Assembly: GCA_028023455.1 (NCBI GenBank)
Contig: JAQFVV010000278.1
Coordinates: 840,554-904,553 of the forward strand
DNA length: 64,000 nucleotides
From: Epiperipatus broadwayi
Lineage: Eukaryota > Onychophora > Udeonychophora > Euonychophora > Peripatidae
Direction: 5' to 3'
Position 1 is the stretch's first letter. Each line of letters opens with the position of its first letter. Both the position numbers and the translations under genes were made by a program. This document shows, one piece after another, positions 47,839 to 61,379 of this stretch. A model generated the notes under the pieces. The model saw only the letters and a list, made by a program, of their open reading frames with translations, was not told where the DNA came from and ran no database searches.

Positions 47839-48631
47839 TTCAACAATAATACTTTAATAAATGTTAATATATGATATGTGGATTTGGATCAGTTTGAACA
47901 GAGGATAAATACTACTATGGAACATAGTAGGTCAAACATGATTTTAGACAAAATGATATTGTTTCAATATATAAATACATATAAAATCATTAATATCATT
48001 GCTAGAATTGTTCTGCAGCTCTAACTCTATTTACAAACAAAAAATCTGAATAAAGCAGTACAGATAAAAGATATGCTGATTTGTTCAGGCTTTGTGTTTA
48101 TAAATACACATAGTGTGGTTTAAGTATTCTAATGATTTATTAAATTTAAATTACAACTAGTGGTATGCCACTATTTATTTGTTTATATATAAAAGTTATA
48201 TAAAAAAGTAATTAAAAAATAGAATCTGGAAATATAAATACCATAATATTTACATATATATAATAATGATTCAGATTATTATGAGACAAATGTAACAGTT
48301 CATATGGGAGTGTAAATATGATCTTTTTTTCACTTGAGCTGTACAATTGTAACAGAATTCATAGATGACTCAATAAATAAAAAAATAAGTCCATAAAAAA
48401 TCCTTCTGTAGCCAAAAAAATATTGGAATTGTAATCCAAGATCATGGGCATAAATGATAAATAGCCACCTTTCAATTATATCTCTTAGGAAAAGTTATGT
48501 CTTATTAAAAGTAATGGAATGATGATGGTTTATATTTATGGTTGATGATAACAGATAGAGTCTACTTATAATGTAAATTAGAAGACCATAACCAGTGCAT
48601 CAACAAATCTATATAATTTGAATTGCTATTA
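47839..48631. other. AT-rich noncoding DNA
   Basis: No feature recognised. Confidence 0.4.
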
Positions 48632-50620
48632 GTCATCATCATCATCATCAACCATTATAAATCCACTGCAGGATGAAGGTCTCTCCAAGTTCAATCCACC
48701 TTCTCCAATATTTAGCTTCTCTTCCCCAAATCACCACTGCACACTTTCTTATTTTAGCCATCCATCTAACATGTGGTCTCTTTCTGGGTCTTTTACAATC
48801 TCTTGGAATCCCGTTTAAGATTTCAATTGTCTATCTATTATCATCTCTTCTAGCAATATGTCCAGCCCAACTCCACTTCAATTTTTTAATTTTTTCAATG
48901 AGGTCAGTAACACCAGTTTGTTCTCTTACCCATACATTGCATTTTTGATCACTTCTTGTTACTCCCAACATGCATCTCTCCATACTTCTTTGAGTAGTGT
49001 GAAGTCTCTGTATTGCTCTTCTATTATGTATCCAAATCTCAGATATATAAGTAAGAACTGGTAAAACACAGTTGTTAAAAACCTCTCTTTTCAAACACAT
49101 AGGCATATTTCCTTTTAGTATCAAGTTATTTCTACAAAAAGCACTCCAACCAAGTTTAATTCTATGATTAATTTCATTCATTATGTTTCCATCTGTATTA
49201 ATAATCTGACCAAGGTATTTGTAAATGTTAACTTCTTCTAACTTATCATAATCAATCTTTATTTTCATATTTTGAGAAAATCGATTAAACATTAGTTTAG
49301 TCTATTTAACATTTATCTTTAGTCCTACTTTCCTAATTTCATCTGATAACTTCTGCAACATTGCCTGTAGTTCTAAAGCATTATTTACAAAAACAAGTAC
49401 ATCATCTGCATAATCTAAAGAACTTAAATAATCTCCATTTACTTTCACTCCTTTAGCTTCCCATTTTAATGCACAAAATACTTCTTGCAACACTGCTGTA
49501 AAAAGTTTTGGAGATATGGAGTCACCCTGTCTTACACCCTTGTCAATGTTGACTTTCCCAGTATCGTTATGTAATCTAATTGTTGCTGTAGCATTTTTAT
49601 AAATATTCTTTAAAATATGACAATATCCTGGATCTATACCTTGATGATCCAATGCTTTAATCACTGAAGAAATGTTTATAAAATCAAATGCCTTTTCATA
49701 ATCTACAAATCCAAAACATAATGGCAACTCATATTCATTTGTTCTTTCTATAACTTCTCTCAATACCTGGATATTATCTACTGTACTAAAACCACTTTTA
49801 AATCCAGCTTGTTCTCTTGGTTGGTGGAAATCTAATGTTCTCTGTAGACGAGTTGTAATTATCTTGGTAAAAATTTGATATAAAAGTGATAAAAGGCTGA
49901 TAGGTCTGTAATTTCTAATATCTTCTTTATCACCTTTTTTAAATATTAATATTAATACTGCATTCTTCCAATCATCTGCTACATCTTTATCATTTAGACA
50001 TTTGGTATATAACTTTGCTAAAAAATTATCCATTTCTTCACCTGCTTCTTTTAATATATCAATTGTAATTCCATTATTACCTGGAGCCTTTCCTTTTTTC
50101 ATATATTTAATTGCATGTTTCACTTCTTCATTTAAAATTCTGGGTAATTCAGAAGCTATAATAGATATAGGAGATACTTGTTCTTTATTACTATATAATT
50201 CTTGATAGATGTCTTCTACCCATTTCATGATGTTATCTCTTTTTTTAGTAATAATTTTATCTTCTTTCTTATTGTAGATATAAATTTCCTACCAATACCA
50301 AAATGTTGTTTTACATTTTTGAGACTTTTATTCTCTTCTACAGCTTTCCTTGCTAGTTCACAGTTATACTTTCTTATATCATTTTCAACTATTTTCCTAC
50401 CATTTTACAAAATTTGAAATATTCAATCCTTTTTAATAAATCATTTTTATATATCTTCATATTTCCTTTTTTCTTCATAAATTCTCTAGTCTCAGTATAA
50501 ATTTTATTGGTCAATTGCTGCTTTCTTCTACCAGCTATCTTTGTTGCAGTTTTTAAAAGTGTATCAGTTATTTTCGTATTAATTTCATTCATAGTACTAG
50601 CTTTATATATGGTCATATAT
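48632..50620 (-). pseudogene. RTE LINE, reverse transcriptase to 3' end, inactivated
   Basis: The best RTE copy here. On the minus strand: 50616-50389 is the linker before the RT (ITDTLLKTATKI). After a frameshift near 50270, 50228-49302 carries RT fingers (LIFKKGDKEDIRNYRPISLL), motif A (FVDYEKAFDF), motif B (GVRQGDSISPKLF) and the catalytic YADD box (LDYADDVLVF). The frame continues through 49292-48831 (YKYLGQIIN, then WAGHIARRDDNR) to the 3' end, marked by (GAT)n at about 48650-48632. Two codons that are intact in the 43.5 kb copy are nonsense here: a Lys codon (TAG near 49300) and a Trp codon (TAG near 48829). The endonuclease domain is missing at the 5' end. Confidence 0.9.
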
Positions 50621-51737
50621 AATTAGCATACCACAACATGAAATTTAATATTTAATGTACTGACAAATTGCATGACATAATATAAATAAACGACTGTACA
50701 GAACAGAGAATAAAGAAATACAAGAGCTTTAAACGTTAACAAAACGTATAAGTTAATAAAAAATACCACTTGAATGCAGTAGGAAATGGTAATTTGCATT
50801 TCATAAATCAAATAACAATCTTAATATTTAAAAAAATTGGGGAAAAGAGAAGTCTTAGAATTTAGGTAACCGTCATCGTCTGACTATATAATATACATTA
50901 TTTTTATTATTATATAAATCAATTATTCCATAGAAAACACACGTGAGAAAAAATAGTAATTTCAAAATTACAATAGTTTTAACTAGGTCTTTCTTTTTGG
51001 AAAATCTATTGATATTCCTCTAGTCCTCGTTTTATTTGTTTCTTTTTTGCATATTCAAATTACAAGTCTATAACATTGAAAACATGTCAATTTGAATATT
51101 TTATCTTAAAATGAATAACGAAAATCACTGAATAGGAAATAATAGATAAAATAAATATTTTTCAACTTTTAAATATTATTTTATTGGCATTTATTTTAAT
51201 ATCACTTTTAAAACTAGAAATCTATATTTATTTATATTATCAATATTTAGACTTTAATGATTTTAAATAAATCTTGTTTTATTAAGATTTTAATTATAAT
51301 ATATAGTGTAAATATCGAATAGTTTCAGTATTATAATGTGTAGTCATGCATAGATACATTTTTACAACATATACGTTTATTTGTGTTATTATTCAAAAAG
51401 TGAGCATCTATCAAATGATTAGCTTTGTTTGAAAACGGGTACTGTTTTTTTTTGTCGGACTTTTCTTAGGATATGCACTGATATGTAGAACTATTAATAT
51501 TTTCTTAAGTGTTTAGGTTTTTCTCTTTCTTTAATTAAATTCATCTGTTTTGTCTATGCCTTTAATTTTAAATATGTTTGCAATTCTGTTTTATATATAT
51601 ATATATATATATGCTAACTCTAGAGATGATTTATAATTGAGATAGATGTCAGCATTACAAAACTCATTTCAGTATCTTTATATAATCAGACAGTCAAATT
51701 AGAGTATTACAATTTATTCTTATATGGAAGTTATAGT

Positions 51738-51739
<2 letters not shown>
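50621..51739. other. AT-rich noncoding DNA
   Basis: An AT tract lies near 51593-51612. No gene. Confidence 0.4.
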
Positions 51740-51811
<72 letters not shown>

Positions 51812-51852
51812 CAATAACAACAACAATAACAACAACAATAATAATAATAATA

Positions 51853-51888
<36 letters not shown>

Positions 51889-51910
51889 CAACAACAACAA
51901 CAACAACAAC
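51740..51910. repeat. (AAT)n/(AAC)n microsatellite
   Basis: AAT runs alternate with AAC runs. The low-complexity frame across it is not a gene. Confidence 0.95.
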
Positions 51911-53354
51911 TAAAAAATACAGATTAAAATATAGCTATAAAATAGGAAATGGAGATAAATATTGTCATTTTGATTAGTACTATGCATTATGTTGTGATAA
52001 AGTTAATAAATGAGTGATATAGGAAATAGATTAAATTATCTAATGATTGTATTGGATTACTTGTAAGCACACATAGCATCATAAATAAACTATTTACCTA
52101 GTTATCACACACACACACAAAACAAATCTTCATCACTGAAAGTATATGTTATTACATGTCGGAAAAGTATGTTTGCATACACTTTGTGTATAAATTAACA
52201 ATTGGACAAGTAATTTTATTTAATAAAATAAATAATTAATTTGATGAAGGAAAGTATACTTGTTTAATATACTTTTGAAAATGATTTTATTTAAAATAAA
52301 TTATAGAAATAATTGAAAGAAATCTAAAAAATAACCATAATCTAGTAAAACTATTATTTTAATAAAACAATAAAAGGTGAAATAATCAACTTTTATATAC
52401 AATAACCAACATGGAAACTTTCATAAAACATAGAACATTCTAGATATGGTCTGTTCACATTGTTTCAAAAATAAAACATTTGTATGATGAAAATTTTATA
52501 TAAAATACCTTTCCATTGATTGCATGTAATTTTACAAAGATTGACCACAACAAATGAATTTACAAAAATGATATGCTTGAGGACTAAAAACAGAACCTCC
52601 TGTTGAAAATAAAATGATCTCACCAACATTTTTCATAAGCCATAATTTTGTGGAAATCACCTAAAGTCAACACTCTCAGCCAATGTGAAAATGAACATGA
52701 TATAATATAATAATTTTATAACAAATTATTCATTTTAAAATATGAAATAATATAACTTGTATGAATCTACATGATAATATAGTTATTATGTATTAATACT
52801 ATTATTTTATAAAATTAAATATTCATATATTGTCATTCATAAATGCTACATTTCCAAAAGTTAAAGAATGCTACAAAATTTTATAGAGCATAATTAATTT
52901 TGTAAAGGACCTCTATAATGGAAAAAACATGAAGAAAATATTGCATTAATGACACTTATTATATCTTGAAATTCCCAAAGAATAAATAAAATTGAGATTG
53001 AAGTAAACCAATTCTTTCATGAGCAATGAATAAATTTCACTCATAAATCAATGAATGATAAATAACACATTAAAAGTAAACCTATTTACCCTTAAGCTGT
53101 ACATAAATAGTACACATATTAAATACACATATTAACAAACGTTAACTTTATTGTAGTGCATTCACTCTTTTCTCTACCATTTGTTGATGTAATGTTATTT
53201 ATTCATATGTTCTTTATCACTTTTTACAATGCTTTTTTAAAGCCCACTATACAGTTTCAATTGCTTGTAGTTTATAAAAAAGTATTCTAAAACCGAATAA
53301 AGAATATAGATGATATTAATATTATATGGATTTGGCAATGCATTACGAAAGATA
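51911..53354. other. AT-rich noncoding DNA
   Basis: A short (AC)n lies near 52105-52118. No gene or assigned repeat. Confidence 0.4.
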
Positions 53355-53359
53355 AAGTT

Positions 53360-53386
53360 ATAATATATATATATATATATATATAT
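53360..53386. repeat. (AT)n tract
   Basis: A short AT dinucleotide array next to a foldback element. Confidence 0.9.
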
Positions 53387-53414
53387 TGTACAATTACAAA
53401 TATCCAGTAACACC

Positions 53415-53694
53415 CTGTTTAAAAAGTCTATATCTCAATAATAGCGAACTTCGATATGATAACACTTTGAAGTTGTACACTAAACGATGTTGAATATTGA
53501 AATAAAAACTAACTCAAACACAGAGAATGAAATTTTAGTTTATTAGCAAAATTTATGATCGTTGTCTTATTTAAAAATATCATGCTCTGTGTTTGGGTTA
53601 GTTTATATTTTAATATTTAACATCGTTTAGTGTACAACTTCAAAGTGGTATCATTTTGAAGTTCACTATTATTGAGATATAGACTTTTAAACAG
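53415..53694. mobile_element. 280-bp foldback element
   Basis: It begins CTGTTTAAAAAGTCTATATC and ends in its near complement. Arms of about 105 bp pair at most positions (CACTTTGAAGTTGTACAC with GTGTACAACTTCAAAGTG). The centre is near 53525-53575. The 62-codon frame overlapping one arm is a by-product. Confidence 0.85.
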
Positions 53695-53726
53695 AGCATA
53701 TATATTTTTGTGTGCAGAAAAAAGAG

Positions 53727-54060
53727 AAGATGTGGAAGCTATGCTGAGGACATGTGCAAGGGTAGGTAAATAGATGGGGATTAAATTTAGTGGAAAAAAA
53801 ATCAAATATAATGATGGTTAATACTGGGGAAAGAGAAAATGTAAAATTTTTATTGGAAGATATTAAGTTTAAGTGTGGTGAATAGATATAGTTATTTGGG
53901 AGTTATTTTAATTAATCAAAAAAATTATTTGGATGAATGGGAGAAAAAATTGATAAATGAAGCAAAAAAAGAAAGGGATTGATAAAAAAATTATAATTAC
54001 TTTAATAAGTAAAATAACTTCTTTCTTGGATGTTTTCTTAATATCAGATATGCAATTTTA
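53727..54060 (+). pseudogene. Fragment of a non-LTR reverse transcriptase
   Basis: Plus-strand frames read EDVEAMLRTCARVGK, then MGIKFSGKKSNIM, then KFLLEDIKFKC and a YLGVIL-like region after frame shifts. That is the helix after the catalytic box and the start of the thumb in LINE reverse transcriptases, with several stops. The YADD box itself is lost at the foldback side. Confidence 0.5.
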
Positions 54061-54649
54061 ATAAAGTTATTCTCAAATTTCTAGTATTCCATTTATTCTC
54101 AGTACATGACATGTAATGACAAGTATGTAACTTTATGAAATTTAGATTTCTGAGAGTATATATATATTGAAACAGTAAGGTCTGCTTTGCAGATCTTCGT
54201 TTCACCTTTTCTCACCTACTTCTTACCCTCATACCTTAGTTTGAACTCCAATCTATCGTAGTGTGTCTGCAATACACTTATATACTGAAAATCCCGCCTA
54301 ATTTTAAACCACGAGCACAATGCTCGTATTATATATATAACTTATTCCCAAATAAAATAAAATATTATGAATTATGTATTTGTTCACATAATTTACATTT
54401 ATTTAAAAGTAGGTTATATAAGTTGTAATTGCGCACACTATGATATGCATTTTAAAACATATCAAAATTATAAATTGTTAAAGTTATTTTGTTTGAATCT
54501 ATTTACAAATATATTACTGTCGTAATATATTTTGATTTAAAATAAAATTTGTTTAGTAAATAGATTCAAATATTGCAATTTAAAAGTAAAATCATTTTCT
54601 TTAATTTACTAAAAGTTATTCCAAATATTTCTGTTTAAATAAATGAGGG
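54061..54649. other. AT-rich noncoding DNA
   Basis: 54180-54330 is more complex than its flanks but has no readable function. Confidence 0.35.
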
Positions 54650-54990
54650 ACAGTAGTTTAATTAGTTAATGTTCTATAAGTTTATCTAAAAACAGCAGAT
54701 GTCCACTTAAGGTTTTCTTTAATTAGTAAAAGTAATTTTTAATTAAATCTAGTTTGTAATCCGAATGTTGACAGGGAAATTAACAAAAGAATTTAATTAA
54801 TGTTGAATTCCTTTAGACATTCGGATAGATTTAATTACAGCTGATAAGTCCAATATATTTTTGTAATGCTCCAGGGCAGTTCTATTGTTAATGTCTACTA
54901 TAAAAAGAAGGGTTTTCTTTTGTTCTCCAGTTTGTATTCTAATGTTTCTAAGAGAAATCATTCTGAGTTCTATTCTAATAATTCGCTAAC

Positions 54991-55103
54991 CTTGACATGA
55001 CAGAGTAGAGGCGTTAAGATGGCTATGTCCCCTCAGAATAGCCAGCCACTGCTCCAGACCATCGGAAGCTATCACATAGGGAACCCAGGAACTGCTGCTG
55101 CTG
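54991..55103 (-). CDS. Candidate internal exon, minus strand
   Basis: On the minus strand a pyrimidine-rich TTCATATTTTTGGCAG acceptor precedes 113 bp that are open in only one frame (SSSSWVPYVIASDGLEQW, then LAILRGHSHLNAST). It ends at CAAG|GTTAGC, a good donor. The other two frames contain stops. I do not recognise the protein. No neighbouring exon was found, so this is a weak call based on splice signals and composition. Confidence 0.2.
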
Positions 55104-55902
55104 CCAAAAATATGAACATTTTCAGATTTTGCTGTTAAATTATATAAAAACCTGCCGACCATCAATCTACCTAAATGCTTCTCCAGAGGTAACCTTAAAT
55201 TAACCCAAGAGCTCTTGTGATTCCTAACTAACATGCTATAGCTATTCTAAATTGTTTTTTGAAATTTCACATAACTTTATTATGTACTTCTTTAAAGTGT
55301 TCAAATATAATTAACCGTTTTGCTCTATCCTTGGGTTACTATTTTCTATTTATAAAGCTTTCTTTTATTTTATTATGATAATGTGTCAGAATTGTCTTTG
55401 ACCGAGTGAACTATTCCCTTTATTGAAAGTAAGATGCCGCTATTAAGGCATATTTTAAATTTATAATTTTCCAATTTTATTATCTTGCAAATCACTCATT
55501 CGAGGGTGATTCTTTTCTTTAATATATAATATAATCACATAGTTTAAAATCTACATGTTATTGATTTTAATCTAATATGAGAGTATGTGCGAGGTCAATG
55601 ATTAAATGTGTCCCCTAAGGCATGATTGCGTATATAAATCTATACTTATTTTTCAAACCCGCAAGCATGCATTTTCCTATTTTAATTACCGTGTTCTACT
55701 TTAATTACAAAGTTCATCATTGACATCGAGAATGTGCAGACCCTTTTAAATGAATTTCTGGGAATTTGATTGGGCATTTCTCTTAATCCAAGTAAAACCC
55801 ATTCAGTATGTTTTATATACACTAGTCTTGTATTGCTGGTAAATGAATTGGTTGTTGAGACCGCTTGTTTTAATTTTCCAAGGACTCTTTTCGCTATTGC
55901 AG

Positions 55903-56002
55903 TTTCCAGGCAGAGAGTGTTTACAAATGATACCCCTGGGAATTAAATGCAATCGTCACCCAGTCGCTAAGTTTCGGCTGTTCATCAAAATACTTTTCTA
56001 CG
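55903..56002 (+). other. Exon-like or conserved noncoding segment
   Basis: A TTTTCGCTATTGCAG acceptor-like sequence is followed by an open run (FPGRECLQMIPLGIK) to a possible donor at CGG|GTTAGC. It also contains TGTTTACAAA (forkhead-like) and TTAAATGCAAT (octamer-like) motifs, so regulatory DNA is at least as likely as an exon. Confidence 0.2.
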
Positions 56003-56662
56003 GGTTAGCAGTGAGATGCCCTTCGTAATTATTCCAGATCTTCAATATTGTTTTATTTTATATTTATTTTACAAAGCATCCGTGACTTAAACGTGTCACA
56101 CTCTCCAATTTTAATAAATTCATTATCAGCAATACTGACCTCCCAGTGCAACTCTATTAATATTATTATCAAATAAATGCTTTGATCACATTTCCACTTT
56201 GTTGCTTAGTAAGCTTTAGTCTGTGCTATTCTCGAAATCAATAAATATTTTAGAACACTTAATTTTCAAATATTTTCTTAAACTTGTATAATTGCTCAAA
56301 GCACCTCGCACATGTTTCTATCTCATCAAGCACATTATCGTAATGCTATTAGTCCGAGGAATAGAATATATCACTTTGTTTTAAAACCTTTTTGTCATTT
56401 ATTGAAATATAATGCCCACAATTATCTAATACACGTCTCTGTCTCATATAAGCAGACAGTGGCGTTATATATATAATTTATTTAAATAAATTTTGTGAAA
56501 TTATTTAAAACTAAATTTGATCTCTTATTTTATTTGATTCCTATCACTGTCTCGGTCTATATATATATATTCTGCATTTCTTTTGTAAATCCATAGACGT
56601 TAATTAGTCACCCAAACTTCTTTTACTATAGAGTCTTTTGTTTCTCCCTGACCACCAGGCAC

Positions 56663-56675
56663 CGGTCAAAGGTCA
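56663..56675 (+). promoter_or_regulatory. DR1 nuclear-receptor-like site
   Basis: CGGTCA-A-AGGTCA is a direct repeat of the AGGTCA half-site with one-base spacing, the type bound by HNF4, RXR and COUP-TF class receptors. One half-site is perfect and the other has one change. Its function here is not shown. Confidence 0.3.
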
Positions 56676-56830
56676 TACTAGCAGTGGCATCAGATGCGTT
56701 GTCACATAGATGGCACTGTGAAATTTGGGCTTTAGATTCGAATTTAGTATATCTAGAAGGCAACCCCTTCTAGAATGTTCAGTTTCATGTCTGGAGTTTG
56801 AATTCTGCAGTGTGTTAGCGAGATAGACGA

Positions 56831-58832
56831 TTCTGACTGTTACAATATATATATATATATATATGGTGTTAAACAAACAAGAAAATAAGTTAACAATAAA
56901 AATAACATTTATTTTGACATTAACAATCAAACAATGTTGCTATTTTACAGTATTATAAAGTTGAATTCTTAAGATACAACAAACAAAATATAATGTGGAG
57001 ATCAATTGACTTTCATTCAAAATGCGTAAATGGAAAATAAATAATATATGATGGTTATTGAAATCTTATACTGCATTGGTATTTTAAATAATATGACTTA
57101 TTTGAAAAAAAAATCATTTTATTAAATGTCCCTAATGAATGTAATTAATACGGTTATAAAATATATATTTACCAATTGAAATGGTGTGATCAATGCTGAA
57201 GAATATGTCTATTCTTTACTGAAGCCACATATACACTTTTTCAATTTTAACATTAGATATTTATCAGATTTACATCTTGAAATGCTGGAAAGGCATAGTT
57301 ATAATTCTTACACATCAAGACAAAAAAACTATACTCACATAAAGTAAGAATGCAACTAAAAGTAACATTAGTATTCCTCAGTAATTTGGATACTGTGTTA
57401 ATAGCCAGAATAAGGTCATGGTAGTACACTAGCAATGGATTTATACAAAATATATAAATCCACATTTGGGATAATAAAGCAATGACAAAGTGAATGATGA
57501 CATGAATTCAAAAAGCACCTACATCTGAAGACAATAAATGAACTAGTCATAAGATAATGAAAATAAATGGTCAAAAAAGACAATAATAATAAAAAAGATT
57601 TGCCTTAATGAAGCATTATATGGTCTCTTGTACAAGATGACTGAATTAGATAATTCGCAAGGAAATATAAAAATACGAGCGAGGAGACTAATGTGCAATC
57701 TCTTTTAAAAATAACACTAACTAACTGATGTGTACTGATAAATTAATAACTAGTGCTAAACATAGCTAAAGAGGAAATTATGGGATAAAATAAAAACAAT
57801 AAAAATATACATTAGCTTCTACCTCTGTCAGCATTTTCATATAATTCCAAAAAAATAACTTTATGATAAGAACAAATATAACACATTTAGACTATAACAT
57901 TATCAAAATATAAATATTCTGAGAACTTATGAAGTATGCTTCATAAATGATGTGTAAAAATTATACCAAATAAACTGGATTAAATAATAACAATGAATAG
58001 CATCTTACAATATTATGAATATTTAACCTTAATAGCTATACCCTTATAATAGAAGGCACTTCATCTTGACATTCCTTCCATTTTGACAGTATACAGTTAC
58101 TGAAAAAAGTTCTGAAAGATCTTGCAGGTTTTGAGGACTTTGCAATATAGTATATTTAATTCGCACACATAATATTTCATACAATAAGATTAAGCAAAAC
58201 ATTTTAAAGATATTAGCACAAATATAGATATGCATTCAAATTGATGAAACATATTTCATAAACAAAAAAAAAACAAATATGATGTACATTTAATATTTCA
58301 ATAAATTATCATATTAAACTTTATATATCTTTTGAAAGCACATATTGAAGATATGCTTTAAGAAGCAATTTTTATCCAAAGTCAGATTTTAAAACAGAGC
58401 AGACCTAAGAATAATGATAAAGAAGAGCAGATGATTTACAGTAAATGGAATATAATAAGTTTAGAGATAAACTTTTATACTAATAATTTAGGAGCATTCT
58501 CATTTTATAACATGTAGTACAAATTATTCATGTTGCCTATGAAAACTAGTAATTTTGGGAAATGGAAATGTTAATAAATTCAGAAGCAAATTTCCATTGA
58601 TATTTCGGAATATATCACATTTAAAAGTAAATATTATTATCATAATAACAAATTTTCATGAAGGATATACAAGTCAATAAATTTAAGTAGAAATAACATA
58701 GATATTTTATTAACAAATCAATTTCACATCCCTGTTAATAATAATAACTTTCATTTTAATGACAACAGCCTTTTAAATAATATCTCTTTTTTATAAATTG
58801 TTATTTTTAAATAAACTTTTAATAATAATAAA
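56831..58832. other. AT-rich noncoding DNA
   Basis: An (AT)n tract lies at about 56846-56864. No gene. Confidence 0.4.
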
Positions 58833-58974
<142 letters not shown>

Positions 58975-59905
58975 ATAATTATCAATCAGATTCAGTAGTT
59001 TTGGTTTAAAGTCTTTTCATTTGATCCAAAGAAACTTTTTTAATACACAAAAATAATTAAGATATTTTAAAAACATAACTTGCTTAAAGAATAGTTATAA
59101 TTGTTTGAAGTCTTTAGCAGTCTCCATTCATTCAGAATATCTTAAAAATTTAATATGGTAAAATAATCTGTCTATAATATGGAAAATAGAATTAATAAAT
59201 ATTCTTATGCAACAGGAATGATAATAACATATTTCCCCTAAATTCATTGAAGTACTTAATTTTAACAAAAACAATTTAGTTTCTGGTGATTATTCTGCTG
59301 ACATTTCCATAATGCAGATCCTGTGAAGTAATTATCATCTTTGGGAACTTTTATCAGTTTAAAGATTGAGCCTGAGTGAGATTAAGTTAAAACTCTTCTT
59401 TTTTTTTTAATTTTGAACAAAAAACTAATTAAAAATAGTTATCGCTTAAACAAAAAATAATTAATTGATATTTTCTGCAAGCAAATAGATAAGCAAGTAT
59501 GTGCAGGTGTATTCACCAGTTTTTTACAACATAAGTCATGTGATTTTTTTGATGGCTAGAAATTGGCATTTTAATAACTCTCAACTGTCCTATATTGATA
59601 AGAAGTCACAGACTTCTCGGTATCCTAGGAAAATTGTTAAAAATAAACAAAATTGCATATCATGTTTAGATGGTTAATAAATTAATTAAATAATTTCTAA
59701 ATAAGTATTTTTAAAACAAATTATTTAGAAAATAAATGTATTATAATAAATGAAAAATGAAATATTATATAGTAAAAGTTACATCACACTAATAGAAGAT
59801 TATCCTATAATATTTTCTTTAAACATTTTTTTTTAAATTTATTTAAGATCTCAGAATATTTTAAATTGTATATTTTTAATTAAAGTTAAAACTGTAAGGA
59901 AGATA
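58975..59905. other. AT-rich noncoding DNA
   Basis: No feature recognised. Confidence 0.4.
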
Positions 59906-59907
59906 GA

Positions 59908-59995
59908 GCTCTGATGAAGACTGCTGGACAGTCGAAACTGTAAGAAAATAAAGAAGTTTAAGAAAATTATTTGCATTAAAGTGTATATGAATGAA
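59908..59995 (+). mobile_element. Single hammerhead-like hairpin repeat
   Basis: CTCTGATGAAGACTG-CTGGA-CAGTCGAAACTG, then AAAATAAAGAAGTTTAAG and TGCATTAAAGTGTATATGAA. It matches the right arm at 21224-21310, here without the inverted partner. Confidence 0.65.
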
Positions 59996-60632
59996 GTATT
60001 ATAAGTAATATATTTTTAAAATAAAGATGATTAAACATAACTTTTATATTAAATTAACAAGGAAGGTCTTAAGAAATTAAAATTTTAATATCCAAGCATT
60101 CACACGTTTATCCCATTGTTTAAATTTTTGCTTTAAAATTATTTCTTCTTTAATCAACTAATTCTGAGATTTGTTAATGAAGATATTTTACTATCAATTA
60201 AGATTAAATAAGATATTTTACAGGTAATTTAAACATTTACATCCTAATCATAAGGGTTTGAACTTGTCTTTCTTTAAAGAGTTACACTAATATTAACTTT
60301 TAATAAATTCTGACAACTAAACTAAGATGGTTTTAATTTCGATAATTTCAAATTAAACTCCCTAGTACTTTACTTTAGTAATATCTTTAATATTAAGCAT
60401 TCAAAAATTATAATAAATGCTATTTAAGCAATTTAAACATTATAAACTTGCTCTTAAGATTATCTTTAAAGATATAAAAAATTTAAAAGCTTTTATAGAT
60501 TGATAAATCAGATACACAAACATTTCATTATTAAATAGTCACAAAATTTGCTTATCAGAATAATTAAACTATACAAATATTTTTTAAAATACTACGCTAC
60601 TATAAAACTTGCATTCACCTTTAAGATAAAAG

Positions 60633-60635
<3 letters not shown>
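59996..60635. other. AT-rich noncoding DNA
   Basis: No feature recognised. Confidence 0.4.

Positions 60636-60717
<82 letters not shown>
60636..60717. repeat. (AT)n microsatellite, about 40 units
   Basis: An uninterrupted AT dinucleotide array able to form a cruciform. Confidence 0.97.
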
Positions 60718-60720
<3 letters not shown>

Positions 60721-61379
60721 GCCATTACAATTTAGTCCTTAGCTAAATTTGTAGTAATGTGCATGAAAGAAAATGTGGAACAAAAATCATCATCACATTT
60801 TCTTATAGTAAAAGAAAACTGTAGTGCACCCAAGTCACCCTACAAGATCCAGTTCTAAAAGTTTAAGACAGAAAGAGAGTGGGGCAACAGTTATATTTTT
60901 TATTTGTCTGTGTGTTGATAAAAAAACTCAAAAGGATTAATACACACAGTTAATTATTCAGTATTTAATTTTTTTTGTTAAAAAATAAAGTTATAATGCA
61001 TATGTATAGGCAGTGTGTGTTATAAAAGCTATTTAGTTAGTCACTTTTAAATTATACATATTAACTTTCTTTAAAACTAACCTACACTTGCTAAATTTTA
61101 ATATCTTATTTTATACTTCTATTTTTGCTTTTCTATAATTGTAATTTGGATTTAAAAGCTAAGGATTTAATTTTAAATATTAGGCTTATAATTACTAAGC
61201 TAGCAATTAGAATATTTTAATGTCAGTTTATAAATGATTTGAATGATAGAGTGTGTGTACATTACATAAATAGATCTACATTTATTAAATATTGAAAGAA
61301 AAAGTAGTAAATCTGTTATATTGTTTTGTTTTTTTCTTACTCAACAATTTTGTATTATAAGGGTTGTCTTTCTGTTAAA
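60718..61379. other. AT-rich noncoding DNA
   Basis: No feature recognised. Confidence 0.35.

Larger units (their letters stand above)
54650..56830. other. Complex, nearly repeat-free island; possible host regulatory or exonic DNA
   Basis: For about 2.2 kb there are no foldback arms, LINE pieces or long simple repeats, and local GC is clearly higher, notably at 54990-55220, 55700-56020 and 56640-56800. Such islands in AT-rich repeat fields are where conserved noncoding elements or exons are usually found. Forkhead-like (TTTACAA/TGTTTAC), homeodomain-like (TTTAATTA) and E-box-like sequences are visible but are individually weak evidence. Confidence 0.35.

Noticed and set aside
55019-55138. 39-codon plus-strand ORF (MAMSPQNSQPLLQ)
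   Set aside because: It has no splice donor before its stop, and the minus strand of the same segment has better splice signals; neither is firm.
60548-60742. Tyr-Ile repeat protein
   Set aside because: It is translation of the (AT)n array.
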